Below, one piece after another: positions 22,572-31,600 of a stretch of DNA of 44,191 nucleotides. The notes beneath the pieces were generated by a model that saw nothing but the letters and a program-made list of their open reading frames with translations, did no database searches and was not told the DNA's origin. The first letter of the stretch is position 1; each line of letters begins with the position of its first letter. This stretch comes from Coxiella endosymbiont of Ornithodoros amblus (GTDB lineage Bacteria; Pseudomonadota; Gammaproteobacteria; Coxiellales; Coxiellaceae), in contig NZ_VFIV01000006.1 of NCBI RefSeq assembly GCF_019425495.1, positions 1 through 44,191 on the forward strand, given 5' to 3'. Both the position numbers and the translations under genes were made by a program.

Positions 22572-23310
22572 ATGGTACGAGGATTAAAATTTAGTAAAAT
22601 CAAATTGTTAATATCTATTTCCATGCTTGTTCTGCTTGCGGTAACTATTTTTGCGGTTTACGGACAACCCCTATCACACTTCGATCTCAATTACGAAGAA
22701 AGTCGTTATTACGGGGCGCATCTTTGCGCTTACTCTGAATTTACCTGCATCGCGGTGAAGCTAGCAATACTTGAATAAAATTATTCCCTAAAATAGCGGG
22801 AGATTGTCAAACGCTTGAATAGGACTAATATGGCGCTCAGCAACCGTCATTAGATCGTCGTGCCAACGGAACTTACGGAAGTGGAATATTTAGATTTGTA
22901 TCCTTTTCCTCCAAATATCCATCCTACTCATCAAAAAAGTGTTGGTAGTCATTTAGGGCTTCATACTTTTACTGCCTATGATGAGAAAAGGCAATTAGTC
23001 CATTGAGGGACTGTTTCGGGATGGCAAGAATGGTGTCGGGATGGAAATGTAACACGGTGGTAGGGAACTTTAGAATTGTCCGATTAGGAGGGGCCCCGAA
23101 TGCGTTTCTAACAAATGCCCTGTTGAAAACGAAGGAGGTCATTGATATCCCGTATTGCATGTTTTATTTTCGCGGTTATGTGCTTCTGTGCTTCATGGCT
23201 CAACTTTCCCCGGTTAGAGCACGCAAGCCACGGTTGCATTCGTCTCTTTTATAATAATGATGCTAAATGCTTGAATAAGCATTTCTTGAACGTCAGTGCC
23301 TAGGTCATCG
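22572..23310 (+). pseudogene. Broken L,D-transpeptidase (YkuD family)
   Basis: YkuD enzymes make 3-3 cross-links in peptidoglycan or attach proteins to it, in the periplasm. The N terminus carries one membrane anchor (LLISISMLVLLAVTIFAV, about residues 13-30). In later frames the conserved regions read TELTEVEYLDLYPFPP, then LGLHTFTAYDEKRQLVH and the catalytic HASHGCIRLFYNNDAK, with active-site Cys and His still encoded. Several stops and frameshifts lie between, so no active enzyme can be made. It is transcribed divergently from the unidentified gene at 21870. Confidence 0.85.
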
Positions 23311-23421
23311 TGACATGCTAGCTGGCCTGGAGCCTGCTTTGTAACTAAGTAACTTGACTGTCGTTTCTACATCTTCTACTGTCGTGGAGCATGAAGAAGC
23401 AACTTTTTTTGGCCCAACAAA

Positions 23422-23943
23422 ATGAAATCCATTCCACTTTGTGGACAGTTAATTAAGCGGAGCTGGTTGATACATCCCAGCCCTCTGACGCAGCGTTTGT
23501 GCAAGACAACTGATGGACAAATTCAACACCACCTGCTTCGCGAAGTTTTAGACCTACCGGCTGACGAAGAGACTCAACTCCTGGGTATTTCTCAGCCAGA
23601 ATTAGCCTTGATCCGTGAAATTGAATGGCGATATTTCGAAACCTTATGGGTTGCGGCCCGTGTAGTAATCCAAAAGAAAACCCTGGAAAGAGAGGCCTCC
23701 CCACTTAGCCATATCGGCAAGCGCTCTTCAGGCGATATATTATTTGCAAATGCCAAATTTACTCGCGGCGATTTGGAGTTTATGCAAATTACCGCTGATC
23801 ACCCTTATTATTTTTATGTTAAAGAGATTACGAATCGAGGTTGTATTTTGGCTCGACGTTCTTTGTTTTATTTCGAAGGAGATCCCTTGTTGGTGAGCGA
23901 ATTTTTTCCCCGCGCTATTTTTAGAGAGTTCTGTATCGAATGA
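23422..23943 (+). CDS. ubiC: Chorismate-pyruvate lyase
   Basis: UbiC splits chorismate to 4-hydroxybenzoate and pyruvate, the first committed step of ubiquinone synthesis. The 173-residue product shows PLTQRLC (residues 21-27), REIEW (65-69) with the active-site arginine region, WVAARVVIQ (76-84), ARRSLF (144-149) and the C-terminal LLVSEFFP with the catalytic glutamate. Its stop overlaps the ubiA start as ATGA. No good ribosome site precedes this ATG. An upstream frame from 23391 (MKKQLFLAQQNEIHS) reads NEIHSTLWTVN before stopping. The N terminus may therefore have been trimmed or shifted, while the catalytic body is intact. Confidence 0.9.
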   Translation: MKSIPLCGQLIKRSWLIHPSPLTQRLCKTTDGQIQHHLLREVLDLPADEETQLLGISQPELALIREIEWRYFETLWVAARVVIQKKTLEREASPLSHIGKRSSGDILFANAKFTRGDLEFMQITADHPYYFYVKEITNRGCILARRSLFYFEGDPLLVSEFFPRAIFREFCIE

Positions 23944-24803
23944 TTAATCTTCGCCAACAAATACCTCATTATTTACGGTTAATGCGCTTTGATAAGCCGG
24001 TTGGTATTTTTTTGCTATTGTGGCCGACTTTGTGGGCTGTTTGGATTGCAGCCAAAGGGGCCCCTTCTTTTAAAATAACCGTGATTTTTATTGCCGGTAG
24101 TGTGGTTATGCGCGCCGCGGGCTGTATTGTGAATGATTTTGCTGATCGTCATCTGGATAAACATGTTCAGCGTACTCAAATGCGTCCGCTTGCGAGCGGA
24201 TCGGTGAGCGTTACTGAAGCGATGCTTCTCTTTGCCGTTTTGAGTTTAATTGCCTTCACATTAGTGTTGTTATTAAACCGTTTGACCGTGGAACTTGCCG
24301 TTATTGGCACTTTATTGGTGCTCGTTTACCCATTTTTAAAACGATTCACTCATTTACCTCAATTATGGTTAGGCGTTGCGTTTTCATGGAGTATCCCAAT
24401 GGTGTTTGCCGCGACGGTAGGGCACGTTCCAGCCGTGGCTTGGTTATTATTTTTTACAGCAGTTCTATGGCCTATCGTGTATGATACGCAATATGCAATG
24501 ATTGATCGCGAAGACGACATTAAAATAGGCATAAAATCGACGGCTATTTTGTTTGGTCGTTATGATCGCCTCATGATCGGATTACTTCAAGGCATCGTGC
24601 TCCTGACATTTGGATTCTTAGGTTGTTATTTGCGGTTTAATTATTGGTTTTATTTGGGATGGTTAGTAGCATTAGGGTTAATGTGTTATCAGCAGTTTTT
24701 AATCCGTCACCGGAAGCCACTGGGTTGTTTTACTGCTTTTTGGAATAATCATTGGGTCGGCTTTTTTATTTTTCTTGGCATTCTTCTGGCCTACAGAAAT
24801 TGA
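23940..24803 (+). CDS. ubiA: 4-hydroxybenzoate polyprenyltransferase
   Basis: UbiA attaches the polyprenyl tail to 4-hydroxybenzoate in the inner membrane, using the product of ubiC. The 287-residue protein is rich in membrane helices. It carries both aspartate-rich motifs: NDFADRHLD at residues 65-73 and YDTQYAMIDREDDIKIG later. LRLMRFDKPVGIFLLLWPT at the N terminus is characteristic. ATG overlaps the ubiC stop, so the pair is co-translated. It is intact and of normal size. Confidence 0.96.
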   Translation: MINLRQQIPHYLRLMRFDKPVGIFLLLWPTLWAVWIAAKGAPSFKITVIFIAGSVVMRAAGCIVNDFADRHLDKHVQRTQMRPLASGSVSVTEAMLLFAVLSLIAFTLVLLLNRLTVELAVIGTLLVLVYPFLKRFTHLPQLWLGVAFSWSIPMVFAATVGHVPAVAWLLFFTAVLWPIVYDTQYAMIDREDDIKIGIKSTAILFGRYDRLMIGLLQGIVLLTFGFLGCYLRFNYWFYLGWLVALGLMCYQQFLIRHRKPLGCFTAFWNNHWVGFFIFLGILLAYRN

Positions 24804-24842
24804 CTAAAATTTAGCCATGTCTTGATTTTATTATGGTAAGGT

Positions 24843-24872
24843 TTGCTAATCAAGCATAATTTATAGGATAAT
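24843..24872 (+). promoter_or_regulatory. Candidate sigma-70 promoter for tolC
   Basis: TTGCTA at 24843-24848 and GATAAT at 24867-24872 are spaced by 18 bases in the 112-base gap between ubiA and tolC. This suggests tolC has its own promoter rather than only read-through. Confidence 0.35.
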
Positions 24873-24915
24873 GTAGAAAATAGGCGGTAGAGTTAAAGAA
24901 TTATTAGGCTGGTTT

Positions 24916-26316
24916 ATGAAAAAAAAATTCCTCGTTTTTATTCTTATCCTCTTTTCATTAGTAGCCGCCCCCTTCCTTTATGCTGAAGATTTGGTTCAAG
25001 TTTATTATCAAGCCCTCGCGAGTGATCCCGCTTTTCAAAAAGCACACGCGGACTGGTTGTCGGCAAGAGAAAACCTTCCTATCGCTATGTCAGGTAGCGG
25101 AACGCCGGGATCGGGTCTATTTACTTTCGTAAATATAATAGCCGGCCTGAATCGCACCTATCAACGGATTGAAAAGGGAGAATCCAGCGTTAGTAGTTAC
25201 TTTAATCAACATAATTACCAAGTCACGGTCACTCAACCAATTTTTAATTACGCTACCTGGAAGGCAATAAGTAGCGCTAGTTTTTCAGTGAAAGCGGCTA
25301 CGGCAACTTACATAGAAGCCACCCAAGATTTAATATTTCGAACGGCTAAGGCTTACTTTGATGTTTTAGATGCCTACGACCAATTGCAATTCACTTTGGC
25401 ACAAAAGGAATCGTTTTATCATCAATTGGTGACAGCACAAGAGAAATTTAAAGTCGGCTTAATTGCAATTACCGGCGTTTACGACGCTCAAGCGAGCTAT
25501 GATCAAGCGATAGCACAAGAAATTCAAGATCGAAATAATTTAGATAACCAGCTTGAAAACCTACGGGCGATTACAGGTCAGGAATACCGCTCGTTGGCTA
25601 GCCTGAAAAAATCGATTCCGCTAGTGATACCCCATCCTCGAAACATCGATGCCTGGACGGCCATGGCAGAGCGACAAAGTTTTGCTATTCAATCCGCATT
25701 GTATACCATGCTAGCGCAGCGCGAGATCGTTAAACAGACGGCAGCCCAGCGCTATCCTACCCTGATAGGGACTTTTTCTTATGGTGTTCAAGAAAGGGGC
25801 CTCGCCCCAAGTTTTACAGGTACTCCTCTAGTGGACACCCTTTCAGATACGACCACGACAACAGCTATGGCTGGGCTTTATTTAAATTTTCCGGTTTTTC
25901 AAAGCGATTTTGTGACCCATTCTACTCGGCAGGAAAAATATAATTATTTATCGGTTAGCGACCAACTTAATTTCACTCATCGCGATGTGCTACGACAAAC
26001 GCGCCAAGCTTATTTAGGGGTTGATTCGGGGATTAGTAAAATCAGAGCGGACCGTCAAGCAATCATTTCTGCGAAAAACAAACTGGAAGCTACGCAGGCA
26101 GGCTACGTAGTGGGAACCCGAACCATGGTAGACGTATTAAGTTCGGTGACTTCTTTGTATCAAGCTCAGCAACAATGGGCAACGGATCGATACAGTTACA
26201 TCATCAACATCATTACTTTAAAACAACAAGCGGGAACCTTATGCCCCTATGATTTAGCACAAATAAATACCTGGCTAGGAAAAGTGATACGATTTGATGT
26301 TGAAAAAAGCCGCTGA
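24916..26316 (+). CDS. tolC: TolC-family outer membrane channel
   Basis: TolC forms the trimeric outer-membrane tunnel for type I secretion and drug efflux. The 466-residue protein begins with a signal peptide (KFLVFILILFSLVAAPFLYA, cut after YA). It shows the two-fold repeat of helical-barrel and strand segments. The first half has LVQVYYQALASDPAFQKAHA and VTVTQPIFNYATW. The second half has QSALYTMLAQREIVKQTAAQ, LNFPVFQSDFVTHS and the late helix AGYVVGTRTMVDVLSSVTSL. Length is normal. It is intact although the exporter at 17023-19833 is dead, so it presumably serves pumps elsewhere. Confidence 0.93.
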   Translation: MKKKFLVFILILFSLVAAPFLYAEDLVQVYYQALASDPAFQKAHADWLSARENLPIAMSGSGTPGSGLFTFVNIIAGLNRTYQRIEKGESSVSSYFNQHNYQVTVTQPIFNYATWKAISSASFSVKAATATYIEATQDLIFRTAKAYFDVLDAYDQLQFTLAQKESFYHQLVTAQEKFKVGLIAITGVYDAQASYDQAIAQEIQDRNNLDNQLENLRAITGQEYRSLASLKKSIPLVIPHPRNIDAWTAMAERQSFAIQSALYTMLAQREIVKQTAAQRYPTLIGTFSYGVQERGLAPSFTGTPLVDTLSDTTTTTAMAGLYLNFPVFQSDFVTHSTRQEKYNYLSVSDQLNFTHRDVLRQTRQAYLGVDSGISKIRADRQAIISAKNKLEATQAGYVVGTRTMVDVLSSVTSLYQAQQQWATDRYSYIINIITLKQQAGTLCPYDLAQINTWLGKVIRFDVEKSR

Positions 26317-26329
26317 ATGTGAAGGTATT

Positions 26330-26781
26330 CACGCCTTCAACCCCTCCACACACAGTTAAGCACTTCCGTTCTTCTAGTAGAGTGCAGCCCGGGCCATCAA
26401 TTCCATCGGCCTCTAATTAAAGCATCACGCCATCACATATCCCCCGTCCACAGGACGTCTCTCGTCGAAACCGTACGTCCCCATTATGCAATTCAATTAT
26501 TTGCCTCGCGTATGCTAGCCGAAGCTGCTGCATTCAATAAAGAAACATCATTTGGATGATCTCCATATTATTCACCAAAACGGCTGGTACAAAGTTTTAT
26601 CAGGTCATTATCCACTCGCCAGGCAGCCACCATCACTTTGCATCGTCTACCTCCTTCCCTCCAGAAATTAAAACCGTTGGTTGTCGGAGTACCAAAAACC
26701 CAATCAACTTTGATCAAACCGCTATCTTTTCAAAAAAAGCCTCTCACCTATCCCCACCGAGATAGTAACTCTTCTCAATAA
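26330..26781 (+). pseudogene. Remnant of a SPOR-domain protein
   Basis: Joining frames on the plus strand gives VETVRPHYAIQLFASRMLAE (about 26460-26520), then HLDDLHIIHQNGWYKVLSGH and TRQAATITLHRLPPSLQKLK (about 26550-26670). This is the beta-alpha-beta pattern of a SPOR peptidoglycan-binding domain. The N-terminal part is lost or unreadable. It follows tolC on the same strand. The family call is by pattern; at least three frame changes are needed. Confidence 0.55.
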
Positions 26782-27190
26782 AAACTTAAACCCCGTCGCC
26801 CTCCGCGGGGCATCTGCTGTATTATTGAAGCATAAAAAACCTTCACGGCGGAGTCAGGAGGAGACCTAAAAGACTAGGGGCTAAGAAAAACACCGATGGT
26901 GCTTTTCTTAGCCTTTTAGCCGGGACTCCCGTGACTTCGGCTGTGAAAGCCCTCGATTCTTTGTCTGTCAGTAGACGGCCCACGCACGGGAACGACGGAC
27001 ATCTTTTCAACCACTTGATATTCCCTCTTTACTTCGCCCCCTTAAGTTGAGCTCTAGGTGCCTGCGAGGGAATGACAAAACTGTAAGAGTCAAAATTAGA
27101 GTTACTGTTCACCCCTCCTCCCGTTCCTGTTTCCGAATATTTTTATCACCCCAAAGTTTTAATCACCACGCATTAAATTCAACGATATTT
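26782..27190. other. Non-coding stretch rich in hairpins and repeats
   Basis: No gene is readable. It starts with a GC hairpin (ACCCCG at about 26791 against CGGGGC at about 26809). It contains the nested stem-loop at 26842-26934 and carries a repeat end near 27058-27080 (GCCTGCGAGGGAATGACA). I considered a structured RNA gene but could match none of 4.5S, 6S, tmRNA or RNase P RNA. Confidence 0.4.
26842..26934. repeat. Nested stem-loop containing a dispersed 40-base repeat
   Basis: The inner hairpin (26882-26921) is an exact inverted copy of 88-127. It extends by CTAAAAG/CTTTTAG pairing across a 7-base bulge. An outer stem pairs TCACG-GC-GGAGTC (26843-26855) with GACTCCCGTGA (26924-26934). 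A competing pairing of TTCACGGC with GCTGTGAA (26940-26947) is also possible. Confidence 0.6.
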
Positions 27191-27979
27191 TTAGAGTTCA
27201 TCATGAGAATTAATATTACGCCTCACCTCTTTGAGGTGCCATTTAAAAGTTTACCGTGTTTCATCGTCTTCTGGAGACACTTCAAACATTAATTTTTTGT
27301 GCCCAAATTTTTCGACTAACGCAAAAATTACATCCTTCCACCAGTTCTTTGGGTCAGCAATTTCTTCGCTGATTCCTTCTGATTCAATCATTGATGTGTA
27401 AGCACCGGCTTCAAAAAACGTCCGCCTTCTTCAATGAATTAATTAAGAGTTTTTGATTGTTTTAATTTTTTTGATGACTAATCTCTTTAAGGCCACCCCG
27501 ACTCCGCTCATAATCGTAATTTCAGGTTTTAGTTTTAAACCTATTTTTTGAATTTGCTTGACTGCATCGATGTGAAAATCAAGACTAAAATTCCTGGCGC
27601 GCTCAAACATGCCGCTTGAAACTTCCACGACATCAAATCCTAACACTTTCGTTTCTTCTAAATATCGATCGATATTGTTGGAGTTTTGAATAACGACTCG
27701 TTCAATAAAACCGTCCGTGTTAACGTAGACATTATATTTATGAGCTAGGTCAGTGGAGGCTGTGACGGTTTTTGTATCTAATGAAGCTTGTGTGCCTCCC
27801 ACGAATTTAACCCGTCAATGTAGTAACCCCTCGTTTCCGATAGCGCTTCAAACTGCTGAACGCTGAAAATTTCATAAGTAATGGCCACGGATTTCAATTT
27901 GACCGGTATGGCGTGGTTTGGGTGGCAGTCCAAAAAGATCGACAAAAGCAAAATTGCGTTTTAACGTTTGGTTAGACAT
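27191..27979 (-). pseudogene. Broken phosphosulfolactate synthase-like (ComA/HSA32) gene
   Basis: In ComA the reaction joins sulfite to phosphoenolpyruvate. Bacterial and plant homologues such as HSA32 have other or unclear roles. From the ATG at 27979 the product reads MSNQTLKRNFAFVDLFGLP and KPRHTGQIEIRGHY, then breaks. The piece 27443-27802 gives FVGGTQASLDTKTV, LGFDVVEVSSGMF and IGLKLKPEITIMSGVG. A final frame reads FEAGAYTSMIESEGISEE and MFEVSPEDD. The order fits the (beta/alpha)8 barrel of the family. Two or more frameshifts break it. Confidence 0.75.
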
Positions 27980-28061
27980 TCTTCCTTCATGAGCCATTAA
28001 TTCAATCCTCGACCTCGAGTAAATAAACAATATGACGAATTTTAACCAGGAGAGGATCGCA

Positions 28062-29188
28062 ATGGCAATCACTATTGCCGTAACTGGTGAATGGAATGAA
28101 GAAGAAAAACGCGTAGCGATTACGCCAACCTTGGTACCACGATTAATACAACGAGACATCGAAATACGATTGCAAGCTGGCGTTGGCCAAGGGCTGATTT
28201 TTCTGATTCGGCTTACGGTAATGTTTCATTGCGTAAAAATTTAACGGAATGTTATCGTGATGCGGTGATCATTTTTCGCGTAACGCCGCCAAGCATTGCC
28301 GATATAAAAAATGCTGCAGGATGCTTTGGTAATTGGTTTGTTGGCTCCGTATGGGGATGAAAAAAGAATCACGGCGTTAGAAGAACAAAATATAACCGCG
28401 TTTGCTTTAGAATTATTGGCGCGAATCACCCTTGCTCAAGCCATGGATGTTTTATCTTCGCAAGCGTCTATCGTTGGTTACAAAGCGGTTCTCGTGGCTG
28501 CTAATACGGTAGGTAACTATTTTCCGATGTTATAACCACGGCAGCGATACGATTCGCCCTATTAAAATGCTAGTCATTGGAGCAGGTGTCGCCGGTTTGC
28601 AAGCGATTGCAACGGCGAAACGGTTGGGCGCCATCGTCTCCGCGTATTATGTTCGTCCGGAAGCGAAAGAACAAGTCGAGTCGCTGGGCGCACAAATGGT
28701 GAAATTATCGATTAGCGGCGGTGGTAGCAGTAGATATGCCAGAGAGTTGACCCCCGAAGAACGACAGCAACAACAAATCGAATTAACAAAACACATCGTA
28801 AGCGCTCAAGTCATTATTACTACCACTGCTGTTCCTGGAAAAAAGCACCGCTAATTATCTCTAAAGCTGTCGTCGTCCAAATGCAAAGCGGTTCAGTCGT
28901 TGTCGATGTGGCAAGCCCCGATGGAAGGAAATTGCGAGCTGACTGAAGTCGGTAGATTATCAAGGCGTAAAAATTATCGGGCCCACCAACTTGCCCAACG
29001 GTTTAGCTCGCGATGCTAGCCAGCTTTTCGGTAGCAATCTTATTCATTTTTTGGAATTGTTGTTGAATGAGAAGAATGAAATAGCGATTGATTAGCAGGA
29101 TGAAATTTTAAATAAAACCACGATTACTAAAGGTACTCTACCCATTATGCGACAAAAACAAATTCCAATGTCCTTTCCGCGAAAGTGA
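28062..29188 (+). pseudogene. pntAA: Broken transhydrogenase alpha subunit, part 1
   Basis: PntAA is the NAD(H)-binding part of the proton-pumping transhydrogenase. AGGAGAGG precedes the ATG. The N terminus ITIAVTGEWNEEEKRVAITP matches the family. Frame changes follow near 28190 and 28320, then LDALAQAMDV-type sequence (ITLAQAMDVLSSQASIVGYK). The Rossmann motif VIGAGVAGLQAIATAKRLGA is intact at 28570-28630. Later pieces include SVVVDVASPDG-like sequence and IIGPTNLPNGLARDASQLF. A TAG and an altered C-terminal tail end it. Confidence 0.88.
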
Positions 29189-29215
29189 GAATGACGGGTT
29201 AAAAAAGGATAAATT

Positions 29216-29445
29216 ATGTTTAAATTAATAACTGCACTTTACATTGTTATGCTCGCTGCGTTTGCGGGGTATGAGATTATTGGCCGCGTTCCCAGAATCT
29301 TACACACGCCATTAATGTCGGGAACAAATTTTATTCATGGCATTGTGTTTATTGGAGCAATGATTTAGTCTCTGTACAAACCCCGTTAATACGCGTTTTC
29401 GAATGCTCGCGATGTTTAAAACCAGTCAAGATAAGGATAAAAGTT
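29216..29445 (+). pseudogene. pntAB: Truncated transhydrogenase alpha subunit, part 2
   Basis: This was the small membrane part of the alpha subunit. It begins MFKLITALYIVMLAAFAGYE, continues RVPRILHTPLMSG and FIHGIVFIGAMI, then meets TAG at 29366-29368. The usual C-terminal end is still visible further on as RMLAMFKTSQDKDK (about 29400-29440). An internal piece of roughly one membrane helix is therefore missing. Confidence 0.8.
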
Positions 29446-30577
29446 CGTGTTTGGGTTTCTGGTAAAAGAGTAGCGATGACAGCTATGCCACAAATGATTG
29501 CACTTTATAACGGCATGGGTGGCGGTGCTGCGGCTGCTATCACTGCGAGTGAAACCTAAGCGAGCCACCCATTTATTGAATTAACATTAGCGCTGATTGG
29601 TGGTTTGATTGGAATGATTGCTTTTAGTGGCAGCTTAATCGCTTTTTCAAAATTACAAGGCATTATTCGCAAACCTATCACATTACCTTTGCACAATATC
29701 AGCATGGCTATTTTCGGATTGATAATCTTCGGTTTAATTAGATATTCTTCTTTTTTATTCTGAACAGAAAGAGTTATTGGCAATTTATTCCGGCCTTTTA
29801 TTTTTATACGGCATTTTCGTCGCACTTCCTATTGGCGATGCAAACATGCCCGTAGTCATTTCATTATTTAACGCCATGACAGGATTGACTGTGGCTTTTG
29901 AAGGTTTTGTATTGGTGAACCAGCTTATGATGGTCGCCGGTATTATCGTGGGCGCTTCCGGAACGTTATTAACTTTAATTAATGGCGAAAACAATTAATC
30001 AATCGGTGACCGCCATTTTATTTACTCCTCACCACGATGGACCTGTTATTACTCAAGGAGTTGAAGGAGTATTAAAACCCATCAATGCTAAGGATGCCGG
30101 CGTCATGCTCGCGTATACACAAAAAATTATTATCGTTCCGGGTTACGGAATGGCAGTCGCACAAGCACAAAACAAAATTTAGGAACTCGCCAAATTATTA
30201 ATGGGACGCCAGATTCAGGTTGAATTTGCAATCCATCCCATTACTGGTCGTATGCCAGGTTATATGAACGTTTTTTGGCGGAGGTAGGCGTGCCATATGA
30301 CTTCGTTTTTACAATGGATGAAGTTAATGAAGAATTCGCCGTAATAGATGTCGCGATGGTCATTGACGTTAATGACATCGTCAATCCGATAGCGAGTCAA
30401 TCAAAAGATAGCCCTCTTTATGGCCTGCCTTTTTTGCACGTAGAGCGTGCGAAAAACGTGATCGTTATTAAGCGTGGTCAAGGACCCGGTTTTTCCGGCG
30501 TTGAAAACAGTCTTTTTTACAATGTCATTAAGAACGATCATTTTCCTTTCGTCAATACTCTACTCTATCGGTCGTAA
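29445..30577 (+). pseudogene. pntB: Broken transhydrogenase beta subunit
   Basis: PntB holds the NADP(H) site and most of the proton channel. The N-terminal third is absent. The text starts at KRVAMTAMPQMIALYNGMGG, fused close behind the pntAB tail. It stops at TAA, continues in another frame with LIGGLIGMIAFSGSLIAFSK, then PIGDANMPVVISLFNAMTGL. The NADP domain follows with IVPGYGMAVAQAQNKI, HPITGRMPGYMNVF, VIDVNDIVNPIA and VIVIKRGQGPGFSGVEN. At least four breaks are present. Confidence 0.88.
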
Positions 30578-30732
30578 AATCGATTATTCAAAGCTGAAGC
30601 TAACTAAAGAAATCGGTTTATTAAAAAACGATTTCATTCAATTTAGTATCACGGACGGTATTTCTGAATACCCTCAATATGAAAATCCGTTAATTGTTAA
30701 AATCATTTACGAAAATATTTTATATGTGGTTG

Positions 30733-31461
30733 TCACAATCTTTGTAGGTCTCCAAAATAAGCTTTTATCAAACTTAAGGCCGTAAAGGTTGCGGTTTCTG
30801 TGCGTAAAATGCGAGGATCAAGAAAAAGAACTTGAAAACCGGATTGAGTAGCCCGTTGAACTTCATCGTTGCTTAAACTGCCTTCGGGACCGATTAAAAG
30901 AGTGATGCGTTGTGAAGTAATTTTAAAATTAGCCATGGATTTTTTGGCATTCGGATGGGATACTAATGAAAGTCCTTTGCGTTTTTTGGATAGCCAATCG
31001 TAAAAGTTAAGCTTTCATTAATTCAGGGATGCAACAGCGCCCGGATTGTTCACAGCCGCTGATTGTAACGCCTTTCCAATGTGCTAACTTTTGTATTTTA
31101 GGTTTTGTACTAGTTCGCTCAGTTACTCAATATTAACGGTACAATGCGATTGACGCCGAGTTCCATCGCTTTTTGAATAGCGTAATCCATTTTTTCACTG
31201 GGGGATATTCCTTAGCCCAGTTCAATAAACAAAGATGGCTCAGTTTGGCCCGCTTCTTTTGAGTCAATGGTTATTTCAAGCTGTTTTTTGTATTCGTGTT
31301 ATTCTCACACCATAATTATTTCCATCGCCGTTAAATAAAATAATTTTATGTCCTTCTTTAAAACGTAATACATTTAACAAATAATGATAATTGCGTGAAT
31401 CTAAAGTTACGGTTGAGTCTACGGATAATGATCTAGATAATAAATTTCGTTGTATTCGCAC
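30733..31461 (-). pseudogene. rsmE: Broken 16S rRNA m3U1498 methyltransferase
   Basis: RsmE methylates U1498 of 16S rRNA. The probable start is GTG at 31461, with GAGGGG 8 bases upstream (VRIQRNLLSRSLSVD). The PUA-like N domain reads YHYLLNVLRFKEGHKIILF. After stops, the SPOUT knot is clear at 30733-30936: ITLLIGPEGSLSNDEVQRA and LRTETATFTALSLIKAYFGD, the SAM-binding segment. The central third is broken. The assignment is firm. Confidence 0.88.
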
Positions 31462-31487
31462 CAAAAGCACCCCTCGCGAAAGTAGAA

Positions 31488-31560
31488 AGTAGTCCGCATC
31501 AAGCGAAGCGAAATACGGGGATTTTACCATTGTTCCCATATTTTGCTTCGCTTTCATGTA
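31488..31560. repeat. Degenerate palindrome between rsmE and prlC
   Basis: AGCGAAGCGAAATACGGG at 31502-31519 pairs with CCCATATTTTGCTTCGCT at 31535-31552 (16 of 18). The left flank TAGTCCGCAT and the arm resemble the perfect inverted repeat at 2234-2320, so both belong to one family. Confidence 0.65.
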
Positions 31561-31588
31561 GGTACTTCTAACATGAAAGTTTACCCGC

Positions 31589-31594
31589 TATAAT
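31589..31594 (+). promoter_or_regulatory. Consensus -10 box seven bases before prlC ATG
   Basis: TATAAT at 31589-31594 is a perfect -10 hexamer. The expected start site falls at or next to the ATG at 31601, and there is no ribosome site between. The matching -35 region (TTCTAA around 31566) is weak. Confidence 0.5.
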
Positions 31595-31600
31595 GTCGTG

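Noticed and set aside
26782-27010. Structured RNA gene such as 6S, 4.5S, tmRNA or RNase P RNA
   Set aside because: Hairpins are present but none of the conserved sequence blocks of these RNAs could be found.
30578-30732. Plus-strand coding frame after pntB (SKLKLTKEIGLLKNDF)
   Set aside because: It is short, has no start or ribosome site of its own and matches no family I know; it may be pntB downstream debris.
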